From NCBI RefSeq assembly GCF_030296555.1, contig NZ_AP027728.1:1-64000 (forward strand): a stretch of DNA of 64,000 nt. Direction: 5' to 3'. The position numbers and the translations under genes were made by a program. The DNA is from Microbacterium suwonense. GTDB taxonomy: Bacteria > Actinomycetota > Actinomycetes > Actinomycetales > Microbacteriaceae. The notes under the pieces are model-generated. The model worked only from the letters and a program-made list of their open reading frames with translations, searched no databases and was not told the DNA's origin. This document shows positions 1 through 11,326 of this stretch, in pieces (the stretch's first letter is position 1; the number at the start of each line of letters is the position of its first letter).

Positions 1-260
1 GCCCAGCCGGCATCCACCGCACTCTGCGCGATCAGATCGCCCATCAGCGCGGTCTCCAACGACCCTGCGCCGTCGACCACCAGCACGGAGCCCTCGCCCG
101 GCGCCGCCAGCACCTGTTTGACCAGCGCGTTGTCCTGGAAGCAGCGGATGGTGCGGATCGGGCCTTCGAACCGTGCGATGCCACCGAAGGAGCGCAGCTG
201 CAGCGGGAGGGACTGCAGGCTGTCGCCGTGCAGGTCGTACAGGTCGGCGGTGGATGCCAT
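1..260 (-). CDS. RraA-family protein (partial, 3' end outside window)
   Basis: Only the first 86 codons are inside the window; the gene continues beyond base 1. The visible residues show the RraA pattern: DLYDLHGD near the start, [21 protein letters not shown], then [18 protein letters not shown]. RraA-fold proteins are either inhibitors of RNase E or 4-hydroxy-4-methyl-2-oxoglutarate/oxaloacetate aldolases, and the visible part does not separate these roles. ATG at 260 is preceded by AGAAGGA at good spacing. The gene lies 18 bp downstream of aceA on the same strand, so it is probably cotranscribed with the glyoxylate genes. Confidence 0.8.
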   Translation of the reverse strand, partial: MASTADLYDLHGDSLQSLPLQLRSFGGIARFEGPIRTIRCFQDNALVKQVLAAPGEGSVLVVDGAGSLETALMGDLIAQSAVDAGW

Positions 261-278
261 GGGGTGTCCTTCTCGCGG

Positions 279-1874
279 TCAGCTGAACTGGTTCATCGTG
301 TTGTGCGCTCCGCCGGCCTTCAGGGCCGCTTCGCCGGCGAAGTACTCCTTGTGGTTGTCGCCGAGGTCGCTTCCGGCCATGTTCTGGTGCTTGACGGTGG
401 CGATGCCCTGCCGGATCTCCTGGCGCTGCACGTCACGGACGTAGGTCAGCATCCCCTCCTCTCCGAAGTAGCCCTTGGCGAGGCTGTCGGTCGACAGCGC
501 CGCCGTGTGATAGGTCGGCAGGGTGATCAGGTGGTGGAAGATGCCGGCGCGCGCCGAGCCGTCGCGCTGGAAGGTGCGGATCTTCTCGTCGGCGAGGCGG
601 GCGAGCTCGGTGTCGTCGTACTCCACGCTCATCAGCCTGTCGCGGTCGTAGGCCGACACGTCCTGACCCTGCTCGACGAGCTGGTCGTACGCCTGCTGAC
701 GGAAGTTCAGCGTCCAGTTGAACGATGGGCTGTTGTTGTAGACCAGCTTCGCGTTCGGTACCACCTCGCGGATGCGGTCGACCATGCTGGCGATCTGCTC
801 GACGTGCGGCTTCTCGGTCTCGATCCACAGCAGATCGGCACCGTTCTGCAGCGCCGTGATGCAGTCCAGCACCACACGGTCCTCACCGGTGCCCTTGCGG
901 AACTGGTAGAGGTTGCTCGCGAGGCGCTTCGGCCGCAGCAGCCTGCCGTCGCGCTTGATGACCACATCGCCGTTGCCCAGCTCGCTCTCGGCGATCTCCT
1001 CCGCATCGAGGAAGGAGTTGTACTGGTCGCCCAGGTCGCCGGGCTCCCGGGTGACGGCGATCTTCTGCGTGAGGCCGGCGCCCAGCGAGTCGGTGCGGGC
1101 GACGATGATGCCGTTGTCGATGCCGAGCTCGAGGAAGGCGTAGCGGACCGCATTGAGCTTCGCGACGAAGTCCTCGTGCGGCACGGTGACCTTGCCGTCC
1201 TGATGGCCGCACTGCTTCTCGTCCGAGACCTGGTTCTCGATCTGGATGGCGCAGGCGCCCGCCTCGATCATCTTCTTCGCCAGCAGGTACGTCGCCTCGG
1301 GGTTGCCGAATCCGGCGTCGATGTCGGCGATGATCGGGACGACGTGGGTCTCGAAGCCGTCGATCTGGGACTGGATGAACTCTGCTCCGGTCTCGTCGCC
1401 GGCCGCACGCGCCTCGTCGAGCTGGGTGAACAGCAGGTCGAGCTCACGGGCGTCCGCCTGGCGCAGGAAGGTGTACAGCTCCTGGATCAGCGCGGGCACC
1501 ACCGTCTTCTCGTGCATGGACTGGTCCGGCAGCGGCCCGAACTCGGAGCGGAGCGCGGCGACCATCCAGCCCGACAGGTACAGGTAGCGCTTGTTCGTCG
1601 ACTTCAGATGCTTCTTGATCGAGATGAGCTTCTGCTGCCCGATGAAACCGTGCCAGACGCCGAGCGACTGGGTGTACACCGACGAGTCGGCGTCGTACTC
1701 GGCCATGTCACGGCGCATGATGTCGGCGGTGTACTGCGCGATCTCCAGCCCGGTGCGGAAGCGGTTCTGCGCCCGCATGCGCGCAGCCGACTCGGGGTCG
1801 ATGGCGTTCCAGCCGGAGCCATTGGCGTCCTTCAGCGCTCCGATGGCGGTGATGTCGTCCTGGTAGTGGGTCAT
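279..1874 (-). CDS. aceA: Isocitrate lyase
   Basis: 531 residues. Cleaves isocitrate to succinate and glyoxylate, the first step of the glyoxylate bypass used for growth on acetate or fatty acids. The active-site loop reads DEKQCGHQDGK, the KxCGH-type catalytic cysteine motif. VPIIADIDAGFGNPEATY gives the metal-binding aspartates, and VYNNSPSFNW is the conserved glyoxylate-binding stretch. The length and the SDEKQCGHQ form match the longer 531-residue class known from Pseudomonas rather than the ~430-residue class. It follows aceB after a 28-bp gap, so the two form an aceBA unit. Confidence 0.97.
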   Translation of the reverse strand: MTHYQDDITAIGALKDANGSGWNAIDPESAARMRAQNRFRTGLEIAQYTADIMRRDMAEYDADSSVYTQSLGVWHGFIGQQKLISIKKHLKSTNKRYLYLSGWMVAALRSEFGPLPDQSMHEKTVVPALIQELYTFLRQADARELDLLFTQLDEARAAGDETGAEFIQSQIDGFETHVVPIIADIDAGFGNPEATYLLAKKMIEAGACAIQIENQVSDEKQCGHQDGKVTVPHEDFVAKLNAVRYAFLELGIDNGIIVARTDSLGAGLTQKIAVTREPGDLGDQYNSFLDAEEIAESELGNGDVVIKRDGRLLRPKRLASNLYQFRKGTGEDRVVLDCITALQNGADLLWIETEKPHVEQIASMVDRIREVVPNAKLVYNNSPSFNWTLNFRQQAYDQLVEQGQDVSAYDRDRLMSVEYDDTELARLADEKIRTFQRDGSARAGIFHHLITLPTYHTAALSTDSLAKGYFGEEGMLTYVRDVQRQEIRQGIATVKHQNMAGSDLGDNHKEYFAGEAALKAGGAHNTMNQFS

Positions 1875-1902
1875 TGTGATGTCCTTCGTGATGGGCGGAT
1901 GG

Positions 1903-3570
<1,668 letters not shown>

Positions 3571-3679
3571 GATCTTCTCCTCCGTGAGATGTCGGTCGGC
3601 ACGGGCTGTGTCGAAAGCGGCCAGGTGGCTTGCATCCACTCTGTGTGAAGTTCCCGACGTCATGCGACCAAATCGAATG

Positions 3680-3699
3680 AGAAGTTTGATGAAATTTCT
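3680..3699. promoter_or_regulatory. AT-rich palindrome between aceB and ramB (candidate RamB operator)
   Basis: AGAAGTTT-GATG-AAATTTCT is an imperfect inverted repeat (7 of 8 positions pair) in an AT-rich stretch between divergent aceB and ramB. RamB of Corynebacterium binds A/T-rich sites near aceA and aceB and autoregulates. That this site is its operator is an inference from position and base composition. Confidence 0.4.
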
Positions 3700-3722
3700 G
3701 TTTTTGTGACACACTGACTCCC

Positions 3723-5171
3723 ATGACCACAGCGGATGCCGCAGAAGACACCGACTCCCTCACGATCGGGCGACGGATCCGTCAACTGCGCACGGCGCGG
3801 GGGATGACCCTCGAGGCTCGCGGGACGCATCGACCGGGCGCCGAGCCAGCTGTCGATGTTCGAGACCGGAAAGCGCGAGCCGAAGCTCACCCTGCTGCAG
3901 AGCATCGCCCGTGCACTGGGCACGACGATCGACGCGCTGCTCGAGGGCGAGCCCCTCGACGAGCGAAGCACGATGGAGATCGCTCTGGAGCGCGCGATGA
4001 GAGGGCAGACGTTCCAGGCGCTCGGGATCTCGCCGTTCCGCATCGCGAAGTCGATGCCGTCCGAGGCGTTGAGCGCCATGCTCGCCCTGCACGGCGAGAT
4101 CGAGCGCCTGCGCGATGAGCGCGCCGCGACCCCCGAGGAGGCACGACGGGCCAATGTCGAGCTGCGGCACCTGATGCGCAGCCAGAACAACTACTTCGCC
4201 GATCTGGAGAAGCAGGCCGCCGACATCCTCTCCGCCGTGGGGCATCCGGGTGGGCCGATCACCCAGCGCACGGCATCCGAGATCGCCGCCCATCTCGGCT
4301 TCACCCTGCACTACGCGCCCGACCTGCCGCAGACCACCCGCAGCGTCGCCGACCTGGCCAACGGCCGGCTGTACCTCTCCAGCAGCATCCCCGCCAAGGG
4401 CGACGCCCGTGCGGCCGTGCTGCAGGCGCTCTCCAGCCGCATTCTGGGCCACGGCGAGCCGCGCAGCTACGCGGAGTTCCTGCGTCAGCGGGTGGAGACC
4501 AACTACCTCACCGGCGCCATCCTGGTGCCCGAAGCGCACGTCGTCCCGGTGCTGCAGGAGGCGAAGTCCCGACGGGCGATCTCCATCGAGGATCTGCGCG
4601 ACGCCTATTCGGTGTCGTACGAGACGGCAGCGCACCGGTTCACGAACCTCGCCACGCAGCATCTCGGCATCCCGGTGCACTTCCTGAAGGTGCACGAGTC
4701 CGGCACGATCACCAAGGCCTACGAGAACGACGACGTGAACTTCCCCACCGACCGGCTGGGCTCCATCGAAGGGCAGATGTGCTGCCGCCGTTGGACCAGC
4801 CGCGAGGTGTTCGACGTCGAGGACAGGTTCAACCCCTACTACCAGTACACCGACACCGGCAACGGCACCTACTGGTGCACGGCCCGCGTGGAGCCCTCCA
4901 GCGAGGGCCTGCACTCGGTGAGCGTGGGGGTGCGCTTCGACGACACGAAGTGGTTCGTCGGGCGCGACACACCCAACCGCGGCGTCTCCAAGCATTCTGT
5001 GGAGACCTGTTGCCGCCGGGCGCCGGCAGAGCTGGAGGAGCGGTGGCGGGAGCAGTCCTGGCCGAACGTGCGCACCCCCGCACGCTGCTGGCCACCCTGC
5101 CCACCGGCGCGTTCCCGGGAGTGGACACCACCGACGTGTACGAGTTCCTCGACGCGCACGCACCGCGCTGA
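3723..5171 (+). CDS. ramB: RamB-like acetate-metabolism regulator (two frame breaks)
   Basis: XRE-type helix-turn-helix at about residues 15-70 (IGRRIRQLRTARGMTLE, then SQLSMFETGKREPKLTLLQ), a middle IrrE/ImmA-like region and a C-terminal short-chain fatty-acyl regulator domain with MCCRRW and NPYYQYTDTGNGTYWC. RamB represses glyoxylate and acetate-activation genes in Corynebacterium and controls icl1 in Mycobacterium; the divergent aceBA fits that role. The frame breaks twice: near 3816 (two bases missing or one extra) and at the five-C run 5075-5079 (one C missing, restoring RTLLATLPTGAFPGVD). Repaired length is about 483 residues, normal for RamB. Probably sequence errors rather than a dead gene. 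Confidence 0.85.
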
Positions 5172-5202
5172 GCGCGCGGCTACGCGGTCGGGGCGATGAT
5201 CT

Positions 5203-6690
5203 TCAGCCCGCCGCCAGCAGCGCCGCCCACAGCTCGGCGCGGGCGGGGAACGTGCCCAGATCCGTGCCCAGCAGCCGCGAGGCCTGCGCCACGCGCGCCC
5301 GCAGGGTGTGCCGGTGGATGCCGAGGTCTCGCGCGGCCGACTCGAACCGGGCGTCGTGCTCGAGCCAGACCCGCAACGTCTGGATGAGGCCCTCCTGTGC
5401 ACGCAGCGGGGCCAGGCGCGCCTCGGCGATCAGTCGTGCCTCATCGCCGGAGAGCGCGCTCAGGATGCTCGAATCCGCGGTGGCCGCGTAGTGCGCGGCA
5501 CCGGCCCGGCCGTGGCGCAGAGCCACCACAGCCTGGCGGTGCGCGTGCGAGAACGCGTCGTAGCCGGCGGGCTCGGAGACGCCCAGACGGATGCCGAAGC
5601 GCTCGGCGATCGCATCCAGCATGCCGGCGTCTGCATTCGACACGCAGATCGTCAGTCCTTCCGGCGCCTCCGCATCGAAGACCCGGGAGCCGGACAGTGA
5701 CCGCAGTCGGTCGCCGAACTGCGTGATCGCGTCCGCCGGGGCGCCGTGTTCGGCGACCGCGACGAGCACGGGCGCCTGCGGCAGGGAGCCGAGCACCGTC
5801 CGTGCGAGCGCGGGGTCATCCCGGCGCAGGGTGACCAGCAGCTCGGATCGCAGACGTCGCCGATCCCGCGCGAGCTGCTCGTTCTGCTGCAGTGTCAGAC
5901 CCGTCATCGCGATCGCCGAAGTCACCACGGCCCGCGCCTCGGCATCCAGAGTGGCCGTTGCGACCGCGATCGTTCCGCGCAGGTTCCCCGTGGGGCCGAG
6001 CGTGAACAGGGCGAAGGAGTCCGGCCCGGCGGTGAGGGAGTCGCCGGCCTGATCCCCGCGCGCAGCCAGTTCGATCGTGCGCACCGACAGCTCGCCGATC
6101 CGGTCGGCGGGCACGCGCCCGGCCGGATGCTCATGGGCGAGCGCTCCGGCGGCGTCGAACATCCCCACCCAGTGCCCCAGGCGACGGGCCAGCTCGGTGA
6201 GCGTGGACTCCAGGGGGCGCGGGCGCAGTGCGGCGATGGCGAGTGCACGCTGTGCTTCGAGCGCCCACGTCCGTCGCGCATACGTCCGCGCGGCGATCGC
6301 CTCGGCGTGCGCGCGGGCGATCGCGATGAACGGCGTCAGGTAGGGAACCTCGAACAGGGGGAGTGCGGCCTCGGCGCACGCCTCGACGAGCTCTGCCGGA
6401 ACGCCGGCCCGGTGCACATCCGTGCCGAAACCCAATCCCCGCACTCCCCGGTCGTGCAGCCGTGAGACGTAGGCCGCAGCGCCGGTCGCGTCGTCGTCTG
6501 CGAACTGGCTGCCGGTGGTCAGCAGCACCAGGTCGTCGGCGAGGAATGGGGTGGGGTCGGCCAGGTCCGAGCTGTGCACCCAGCGCAGCGGATGCTCCAG
6601 CGCGCCGGCCGGCAGCATCCGCTGGTCCGAGATCAGCCGCAGCCGCAGGTCGCGCTGACCCAGCAGCGTTCGCAGCGTCGGTTCCTCCAT
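5203..6690 (-). CDS. PucR-family transcriptional regulator
   Basis: 495 residues. N-terminal PucR ligand-type domain (LRWVHSSDLADPTPFLADDLVLLTTG; DRGVRGLGFGTDVHRAGVP), a central region, and a C-terminal helix-turn-helix (SAARDLGIHRHTLRARVAQASRLLG). PucR proteins activate nitrogen-compound catabolism such as purine or GABA use. It is divergent from gabT, so GABA-pathway control is likely but inferred. ATG at 6690 has AAGGAT upstream. Longer in-frame starts up to 6753 would run into the shared promoter region. Confidence 0.85.
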   Translation of the reverse strand: MEEPTLRTLLGQRDLRLRLISDQRMLPAGALEHPLRWVHSSDLADPTPFLADDLVLLTTGSQFADDDATGAAAYVSRLHDRGVRGLGFGTDVHRAGVPAELVEACAEAALPLFEVPYLTPFIAIARAHAEAIAARTYARRTWALEAQRALAIAALRPRPLESTLTELARRLGHWVGMFDAAGALAHEHPAGRVPADRIGELSVRTIELAARGDQAGDSLTAGPDSFALFTLGPTGNLRGTIAVATATLDAEARAVVTSAIAMTGLTLQQNEQLARDRRRLRSELLVTLRRDDPALARTVLGSLPQAPVLVAVAEHGAPADAITQFGDRLRSLSGSRVFDAEAPEGLTICVSNADAGMLDAIAERFGIRLGVSEPAGYDAFSHAHRQAVVALRHGRAGAAHYAATADSSILSALSGDEARLIAEARLAPLRAQEGLIQTLRVWLEHDARFESAARDLGIHRHTLRARVAQASRLLGTDLGTFPARAELWAALLAAG

Positions 6691-6770
6691 GGCATCCTTG
6701 CTTGTACAGTCGGGCGAACAACTCGCCATAATCATACGATCCGGCGAATGCATTCCGCATCCGTCGGACG

Positions 6771-6776
6771 TACTCT
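6771..6776 (+). promoter_or_regulatory. -10 box of gabT (leaderless type)
   Basis: TACTCT lies exactly 6 nt before the gabT ATG, so transcription would begin at or next to the start codon. No Shine-Dalgarno is visible. No clear -35 hexamer, which fits an activator-dependent promoter. Confidence 0.4.
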
Positions 6777-6782
6777 CGCCAC

Positions 6783-8140
6783 ATGACCCTCATCGACGAG
6801 ACCAGCACCACCCCCGCCGGCGGACCCGCGCTCGAGCAGGTCCGTCGCCTTGTCACGGTGCTGCCCGGTCCGCGTTCGGCCGCGATCCTCTCCCGGAAGA
6901 CCGATGCGGTCGCCGGTGGAGTGGCGCACTCCATCCCGGTCTCGGTGGTCGCGGCAGGCGGTGGTGTCGTGCTGGATGCCGACGGGAACTCGCTCATCGA
7001 TCTGGGTAGCGGCATCGCCGTGACCACCGTCGGCAACGCCCATCCGGCCGTCGCCGCGGCGATCGCTGCACAGGCCGCGCAGTTCACCCACACCTGCTTC
7101 ATGGTCTCGCCGTATGAGTCGTATGTGCAGGTCGCCGAGGCGCTGAACCGCTTGACTCCCGGCCGGTTCGCCAAGAAGAGCGCGCTGTTCAACTCCGGCG
7201 CCGAGGCCGTTGAGAACGCGATCAAGATCGCGCGCAAGCACACCGGGCGCCAGGCCGTGGTCGCCTTCGATCACGGCTATCACGGCCGCACCAACCTCAC
7301 GATGGCGCTGACGGCCAAGTCCATGCCCTACAAGGCCGGCTTCGGGCCGTTCGCCCCCGAGGTGTACCGCGTGCCCGGCTCGTACCCGCTCCGCGACGGG
7401 CTGAGCGGCGCCGATGCCGCCGCCCGCGCCCTCTCGCTCATCGAGAAGCAGATCGGCGCCGACGGCCTGGCGGCCGTGATCATCGAGCCCATCCAGGGCG
7501 AAGGCGGCTTCATCGTCCCGGCCGAGGGATTCCTGGAGGCCGTCGTGTCATGGTGTCGCGCCCACGACGTCGTCTTCATCGCCGACGAGGTGCAGACCGG
7601 GTTCGCGCGCACCGGCGCCATGTTTGCCAGCGAGATCTTCGGCATCGAGCCCGACCTGATCACCACAGCCAAGGGCATCGCCGCCGGCCTTCCACTGGCA
7701 GGGGTCACCGGGCGGGCCGAGATCATGGATGCCGCGCACGCCGGCGGCCTGGGCGGCACCTACGGCGGGAACCCGGTCGCCTGCGCCGCCGCGCTCGCCG
7801 CCATCGACGCATTCGAGAACGACGGCCTCGTCGAACGCGCCCAGCAGATCGGTGCGATCCTGCGCAGCCGCCTCGACGCGCTGCGCGACGCCGACCCGCG
7901 CATCGGCGAGGTGCGCGGTCACGGCGCGATGATGGCCGCCGAGTTCGTCGATCCCGCCACCGGCGCACCGGATGCCGCACTCACCGCCGCGGTGGCCAGG
8001 GCGTGCATCGCCGAGGGCGTGATCGTGCTCACCTGCGGCACCTTCGGCAACGTCATCCGCTTCCTCCCCCGCTCTCCATCGGCGACGACCTGCTGAACGA
8101 GGGTCTCGACGTCGTCGCCGCGGCTCTGGCCGCTTCCTGA
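6783..8140 (+). CDS. gabT: 4-aminobutyrate aminotransferase (frame break near 3' end)
   Basis: Class III PLP aminotransferase converting GABA and 2-oxoglutarate to succinate semialdehyde and glutamate. NSGAEAVENAIK, DEVQTGFARTGAMF and TTAKGIAAGLPLAGV are the family blocks, with the PLP lysine at residue 297 (codon 7671-7673). The frame breaks in the C run 8066-8070: adding one C restores FLPPLSIGDDLLNEGLDVVAAALAAS and a normal length of about 452 residues. As written, the protein would end early at 8096. Followed by two aldehyde dehydrogenases; the trio oxidises GABA to succinate. Confidence 0.9.
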
Positions 8141-8220
8141 CCACCGGCCGCCACTCGGATCGGGGGATGCGAGCGGCGGCCGGAACATCCCCGACACCTC
8201 CCAGTAAGCAGAAGGACTTC

Positions 8221-9696
8221 ATGAGCACCGCACTCGCACCCAACGAGCAGGATCTTCTCAGCCGCGTCCCCGCCGGGCTGTTCATCGCCGGCGAATGGTC
8301 CGACGCCTCGGACGGGGCGAGCTTCGATGTGCGCGACCCCGCCACCGGAGAGGTGATCGCCTCGATCGCCGATGCGACGCCTGCCGACGGCATCCGTGCT
8401 CTCGACGCCGCCGTGGCGGCGCAGGACGAATGGGCGGCCACCGCGCCCCGCACCCGCAGCGACATCCTGCGCCGCGCCTTCGATCTCGTGCAGGCGCACA
8501 AGGAGGACCTCGCGCTGCTGATGACGCTGGAGATGGGCAAGCCGCTGGCGGAGTCCCGCGGCGAGGTCGCCTACGGCGGCGAGTTCCTGCGCTGGTTCAG
8601 CGAGGAGGCCGTGCGCATCCAGGGCCGCTACGGCAGCAACCCCGAGGGCACCGGCCACATGATCGTGTCGCAGCGACCGGTGGGACCGTCGTTCTTCATC
8701 ACCCCGTGGAACTTCCCGTTCGCGATGGCCACCCGCAAGATCGCTCCGGCGCTGGCGGCCGGCTGCACCGTCGTGGTCAAGCCCGCCGCCCTGACGCCGC
8801 TGACGACGATCTTCTTCGCGAAGCTGCTGGAAGAGGCGGGGCTGCCCGCCGGCGTCGTCAACGTCGTACAGACCTCGTCGTCGTCGAAGCTGTCTGGCCC
8901 GGTCATCGCCGACCCGCGACTGCGCAAGCTGTCGTTCACCGGATCGACCGAGGTGGGCCGCAAGCTCATCGCGCAGGCCGCCGACGGCATCCTGCGGGTG
9001 TCGATGGAGCTGGGCGGCAACGCCCCATTCGTCGTCTTCGAGGACGCCGATCTCGACAAGGCCGTGGACGGCGCGATGGCGGCGAAGTTCCGCAACATCG
9101 GGCAGGCGTGCACGGCTGCGAACCGCTTCATCGTGCACGAGGACGTCGCCGACGAGTTCGCCCGCCGGGTGGCCGAGCGGGTGCAGAAGATGAAGATCGG
9201 TCGCGGCACCGAGGAGGGCGTGGTAATCGGTCCGCTCATCGATGCGGATGCCGTGGCGAAGGCGCAGGAGCTGGTGGGGGATGCCGTGCAGCGCGGTGCC
9301 CGGGTGCTGGCCGGCGGCAATGCGCTGGACGGCGCGGGGACGTTCTACGAGCCGACCGTGCTCACCGATGTCGTCGCCGGCAGCGAGATCCTGCGCGAGG
9401 AGATCTTCGGGCCGGTGCTCGCCATCGCGCGCTTCTCGGACGAGGCCGAGGCTGTACGCCTAGCCAACGACACCGAGTACGGACTGGTGGGCTACGTGTT
9501 CACCGAGAACCTCGCCCGCGGGCACCGCATGATCGATGCGCTGGAGACGGGCATGATGGGACTGAACGTGGGCGTGGTCTCCAACGCGGCGGCGCCGTTC
9601 GGCGGGGTGAAGCAGTCCGGCATCGGCCGCGAGGGCGGCGCCGAGGGCATCCACGAGTACCTGTCCACCAAGTACACCCTGCTCCCCAACTCCTGA
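8221..9696 (+). CDS. gabD: Succinate-semialdehyde dehydrogenase (GabD-type aldehyde dehydrogenase)
   Basis: 491 residues. NAD(P)-dependent aldehyde dehydrogenase oxidising succinate semialdehyde to succinate. Visible motifs: TPWNFPFAMATRKIAPAL, SFTGSTEVGRKL, general-base Glu263 in MELGGNAP, nucleophile Cys297 in IGQACTAANR, and EEIFGPVL. ATG at 8221 has AGAAGGA upstream; an 18-codon upstream extension is not family-like. It follows gabT by 80 bp. A palindromic element begins 7 bp after the stop. Confidence 0.92.
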   Translation: MSTALAPNEQDLLSRVPAGLFIAGEWSDASDGASFDVRDPATGEVIASIADATPADGIRALDAAVAAQDEWAATAPRTRSDILRRAFDLVQAHKEDLALLMTLEMGKPLAESRGEVAYGGEFLRWFSEEAVRIQGRYGSNPEGTGHMIVSQRPVGPSFFITPWNFPFAMATRKIAPALAAGCTVVVKPAALTPLTTIFFAKLLEEAGLPAGVVNVVQTSSSSKLSGPVIADPRLRKLSFTGSTEVGRKLIAQAADGILRVSMELGGNAPFVVFEDADLDKAVDGAMAAKFRNIGQACTAANRFIVHEDVADEFARRVAERVQKMKIGRGTEEGVVIGPLIDADAVAKAQELVGDAVQRGARVLAGGNALDGAGTFYEPTVLTDVVAGSEILREEIFGPVLAIARFSDEAEAVRLANDTEYGLVGYVFTENLARGHRMIDALETGMMGLNVGVVSNAAAPFGGVKQSGIGREGGAEGIHEYLSTKYTLLPNS

Positions 9697-9703
9697 CCCG
9701 AAA

Positions 9704-9772
9704 GCCCGTCTATATGGCGCGTGTGCACGCGAATCGCCGCCGAAAGCGGGCCTAGGCGCCATATAGACGGGC
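9704..9772. repeat. Dispersed palindromic element, copy 1
   Basis: Perfect 17-bp arms: GCCCGTCTATATGGCGC at 9704-9720 and its reverse complement at 9756-9772, with a 35-nt spacer. It starts 7 bp after the gabD stop. The arm sequence recurs at 29610, 39978 and 55637, each time just after a stop codon. There is no U-tract, so it is not a classical terminator. Confidence 0.9.
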
Positions 9773-9789
9773 GTGAGAGAGGAACCGAC

Positions 9790-11151
9790 ATGACCGATTA
9801 CGCCGTCGTCAACCCGGCCACGGGCGAGACCGTCGCCAGGTACGACACCTTCACCGACACCCAGATCGAAGACGCCATCGCCCGCGCGGCATCCGCGGCC
9901 GGCACCTGGGCGGCGACCGCGCCGGCCGATCGTGCTGCGGTGATCCGGCGCATCGCCCGACTGCACCGCGAGCGCACCGACGAGCTCGCCGCGATCATCG
10001 TGCGCGAGATGGGCAAGCCCATCGCCGCCGCCGTCGGCGAGGTCGAGTTCGCCGCTGACATCATCGAGTTCTACGCCACCAACATCGAGCAGATCACCGC
10101 CGATCAGCAGCTCGCGATCCTCGCGGCGGGCAGCGCCGTCGTGCGACGCGCTCCGCTGGGCGCACTGCTCGGGATCATGCCGTGGAACTTCCCGGCCTAT
10201 CAGGTCGCACGATTCGCCGCCCCGAACCTGGCGATCGGCAACACCATCATCCTCAAGCACGCACCGCAGTGCCCCGAGTCGGCCGCCGCCATCGAGGCGA
10301 TCTACCGCGACGCCGGGCTGCCCGACGGCGCCTACGTCAACGTCTACGCCACGAACGAGCAGGCGGCCACGATCATCGCCGACCCGCGCGTGCACGGGGT
10401 GTCCGTGACCGGATCCGAGCGCGCCGGCGCCGCGGTCGCCGAAGTCGCCGGGCGCAATCTGAAGAAGGTGGCGCTGGAGCTGGGCGGCTCGGACCCGTTC
10501 ATCCTGCTCTCCACCGACGATCTGGATGCCGTGGTGCAGAACGCCGTCGACGCGCGGCTGGACAACAACGGCCAGTCCTGCAACGGGGCGAAGCGCTTCA
10601 TCATCGTCGATGACCTGTACGAGGAGTTCACCGAGCGGTTCGTCGCCGCGCTCGGCGCGGTCTCGGCGCAGGATCCGACCAGCGAGGACACGGTGCTCGG
10701 CCCGCTCTCGTCGCTGGCCGCGGCCGAGCGCCTGCAGCAGCAGATCGACACCGCCGTGGCACAGGGTGCGACGCTGCTGACCGGCGGCACCCGCGAGGGC
10801 ACGTTCTTCGCCCCGACCGTTCTCGCCGACGTCACTGCCGAGATGGACGTGTACCGCGAGGAGCTGTTCGGCCCCGCAGCCGTCGTCTACCGGGTCGCTG
10901 ACGAGGATGCCGCCGTCGCCCTCGCCAACGACACCCCCTTCGGCCTGGGGTCGTACGTCTTCACGACGGATGCCGAGCAGGCCGAGCGCGTGGCGGACCG
11001 GATCGAGGCGGGCATGGTCTACGTGAATCTGGTCGGCGCCGACAGCCCGGAGCTGCCCTTCGGCGGCGTGAAGCGCAGCGGCACCTCCCGCGAGCTCGGA
11101 CTGCTGGCAGCCGAGGAGTTCGTCAACAAGAAGCTCATCCGCATCGGCTGA
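9790..11151 (+). CDS. NAD(P)-dependent aldehyde dehydrogenase, second succinate-semialdehyde-type enzyme
   Basis: 453 residues, shorter than the first paralogue. Shows MPWNFPAYQVARFAAPNL, Glu230 in ALELGGSDPF, nucleophile Cys264 in NNGQSCNGAKRF and EELFGPAAVVY. The NNGQSCxxAKRF form is typical of the Sad/GabD1 subgroup of succinate-semialdehyde dehydrogenases. ATG at 9790 follows GAGAGAGGAACC. It lies 93 bp downstream of gabD with the palindromic element between. The exact substrate is inferred from gabT linkage. Confidence 0.87.
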   Translation: MTDYAVVNPATGETVARYDTFTDTQIEDAIARAASAAGTWAATAPADRAAVIRRIARLHRERTDELAAIIVREMGKPIAAAVGEVEFAADIIEFYATNIEQITADQQLAILAAGSAVVRRAPLGALLGIMPWNFPAYQVARFAAPNLAIGNTIILKHAPQCPESAAAIEAIYRDAGLPDGAYVNVYATNEQAATIIADPRVHGVSVTGSERAGAAVAEVAGRNLKKVALELGGSDPFILLSTDDLDAVVQNAVDARLDNNGQSCNGAKRFIIVDDLYEEFTERFVAALGAVSAQDPTSEDTVLGPLSSLAAAERLQQQIDTAVAQGATLLTGGTREGTFFAPTVLADVTAEMDVYREELFGPAAVVYRVADEDAAVALANDTPFGLGSYVFTTDAEQAERVADRIEAGMVYVNLVGADSPELPFGGVKRSGTSRELGLLAAEEFVNKKLIRIG

Positions 11152-11190
11152 GGCGCCTTCAGGCACCTGCCGAGCAGTCACACCACCCTC

Positions 11191-11229
11191 GAGCCACCAT
11201 GCAGATCACCGCGATCTGGATGGTGGCTC
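11191..11229. terminator. Strong hairpin after the aldehyde dehydrogenase
   Basis: Arms 11191-11207 and 11213-11229 (GAGCCACCAT..GATC against GATC..ATGGTGGCTC) pair over 17 bp with one mismatch and a 5-nt loop. No T-run follows. It probably separates the GABA operon from the membrane protein/sigma factor operon. Confidence 0.5.
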
Positions 11230-11326
11230 GTCGTCTGGATCATGGCTCGCGGGAGAACCATCGAGGAGCGCAACGAATCGTGCTCATCCGGGAATGAACA
11301 TGTGAGGACCTGGAAAGGAGAGCCAC

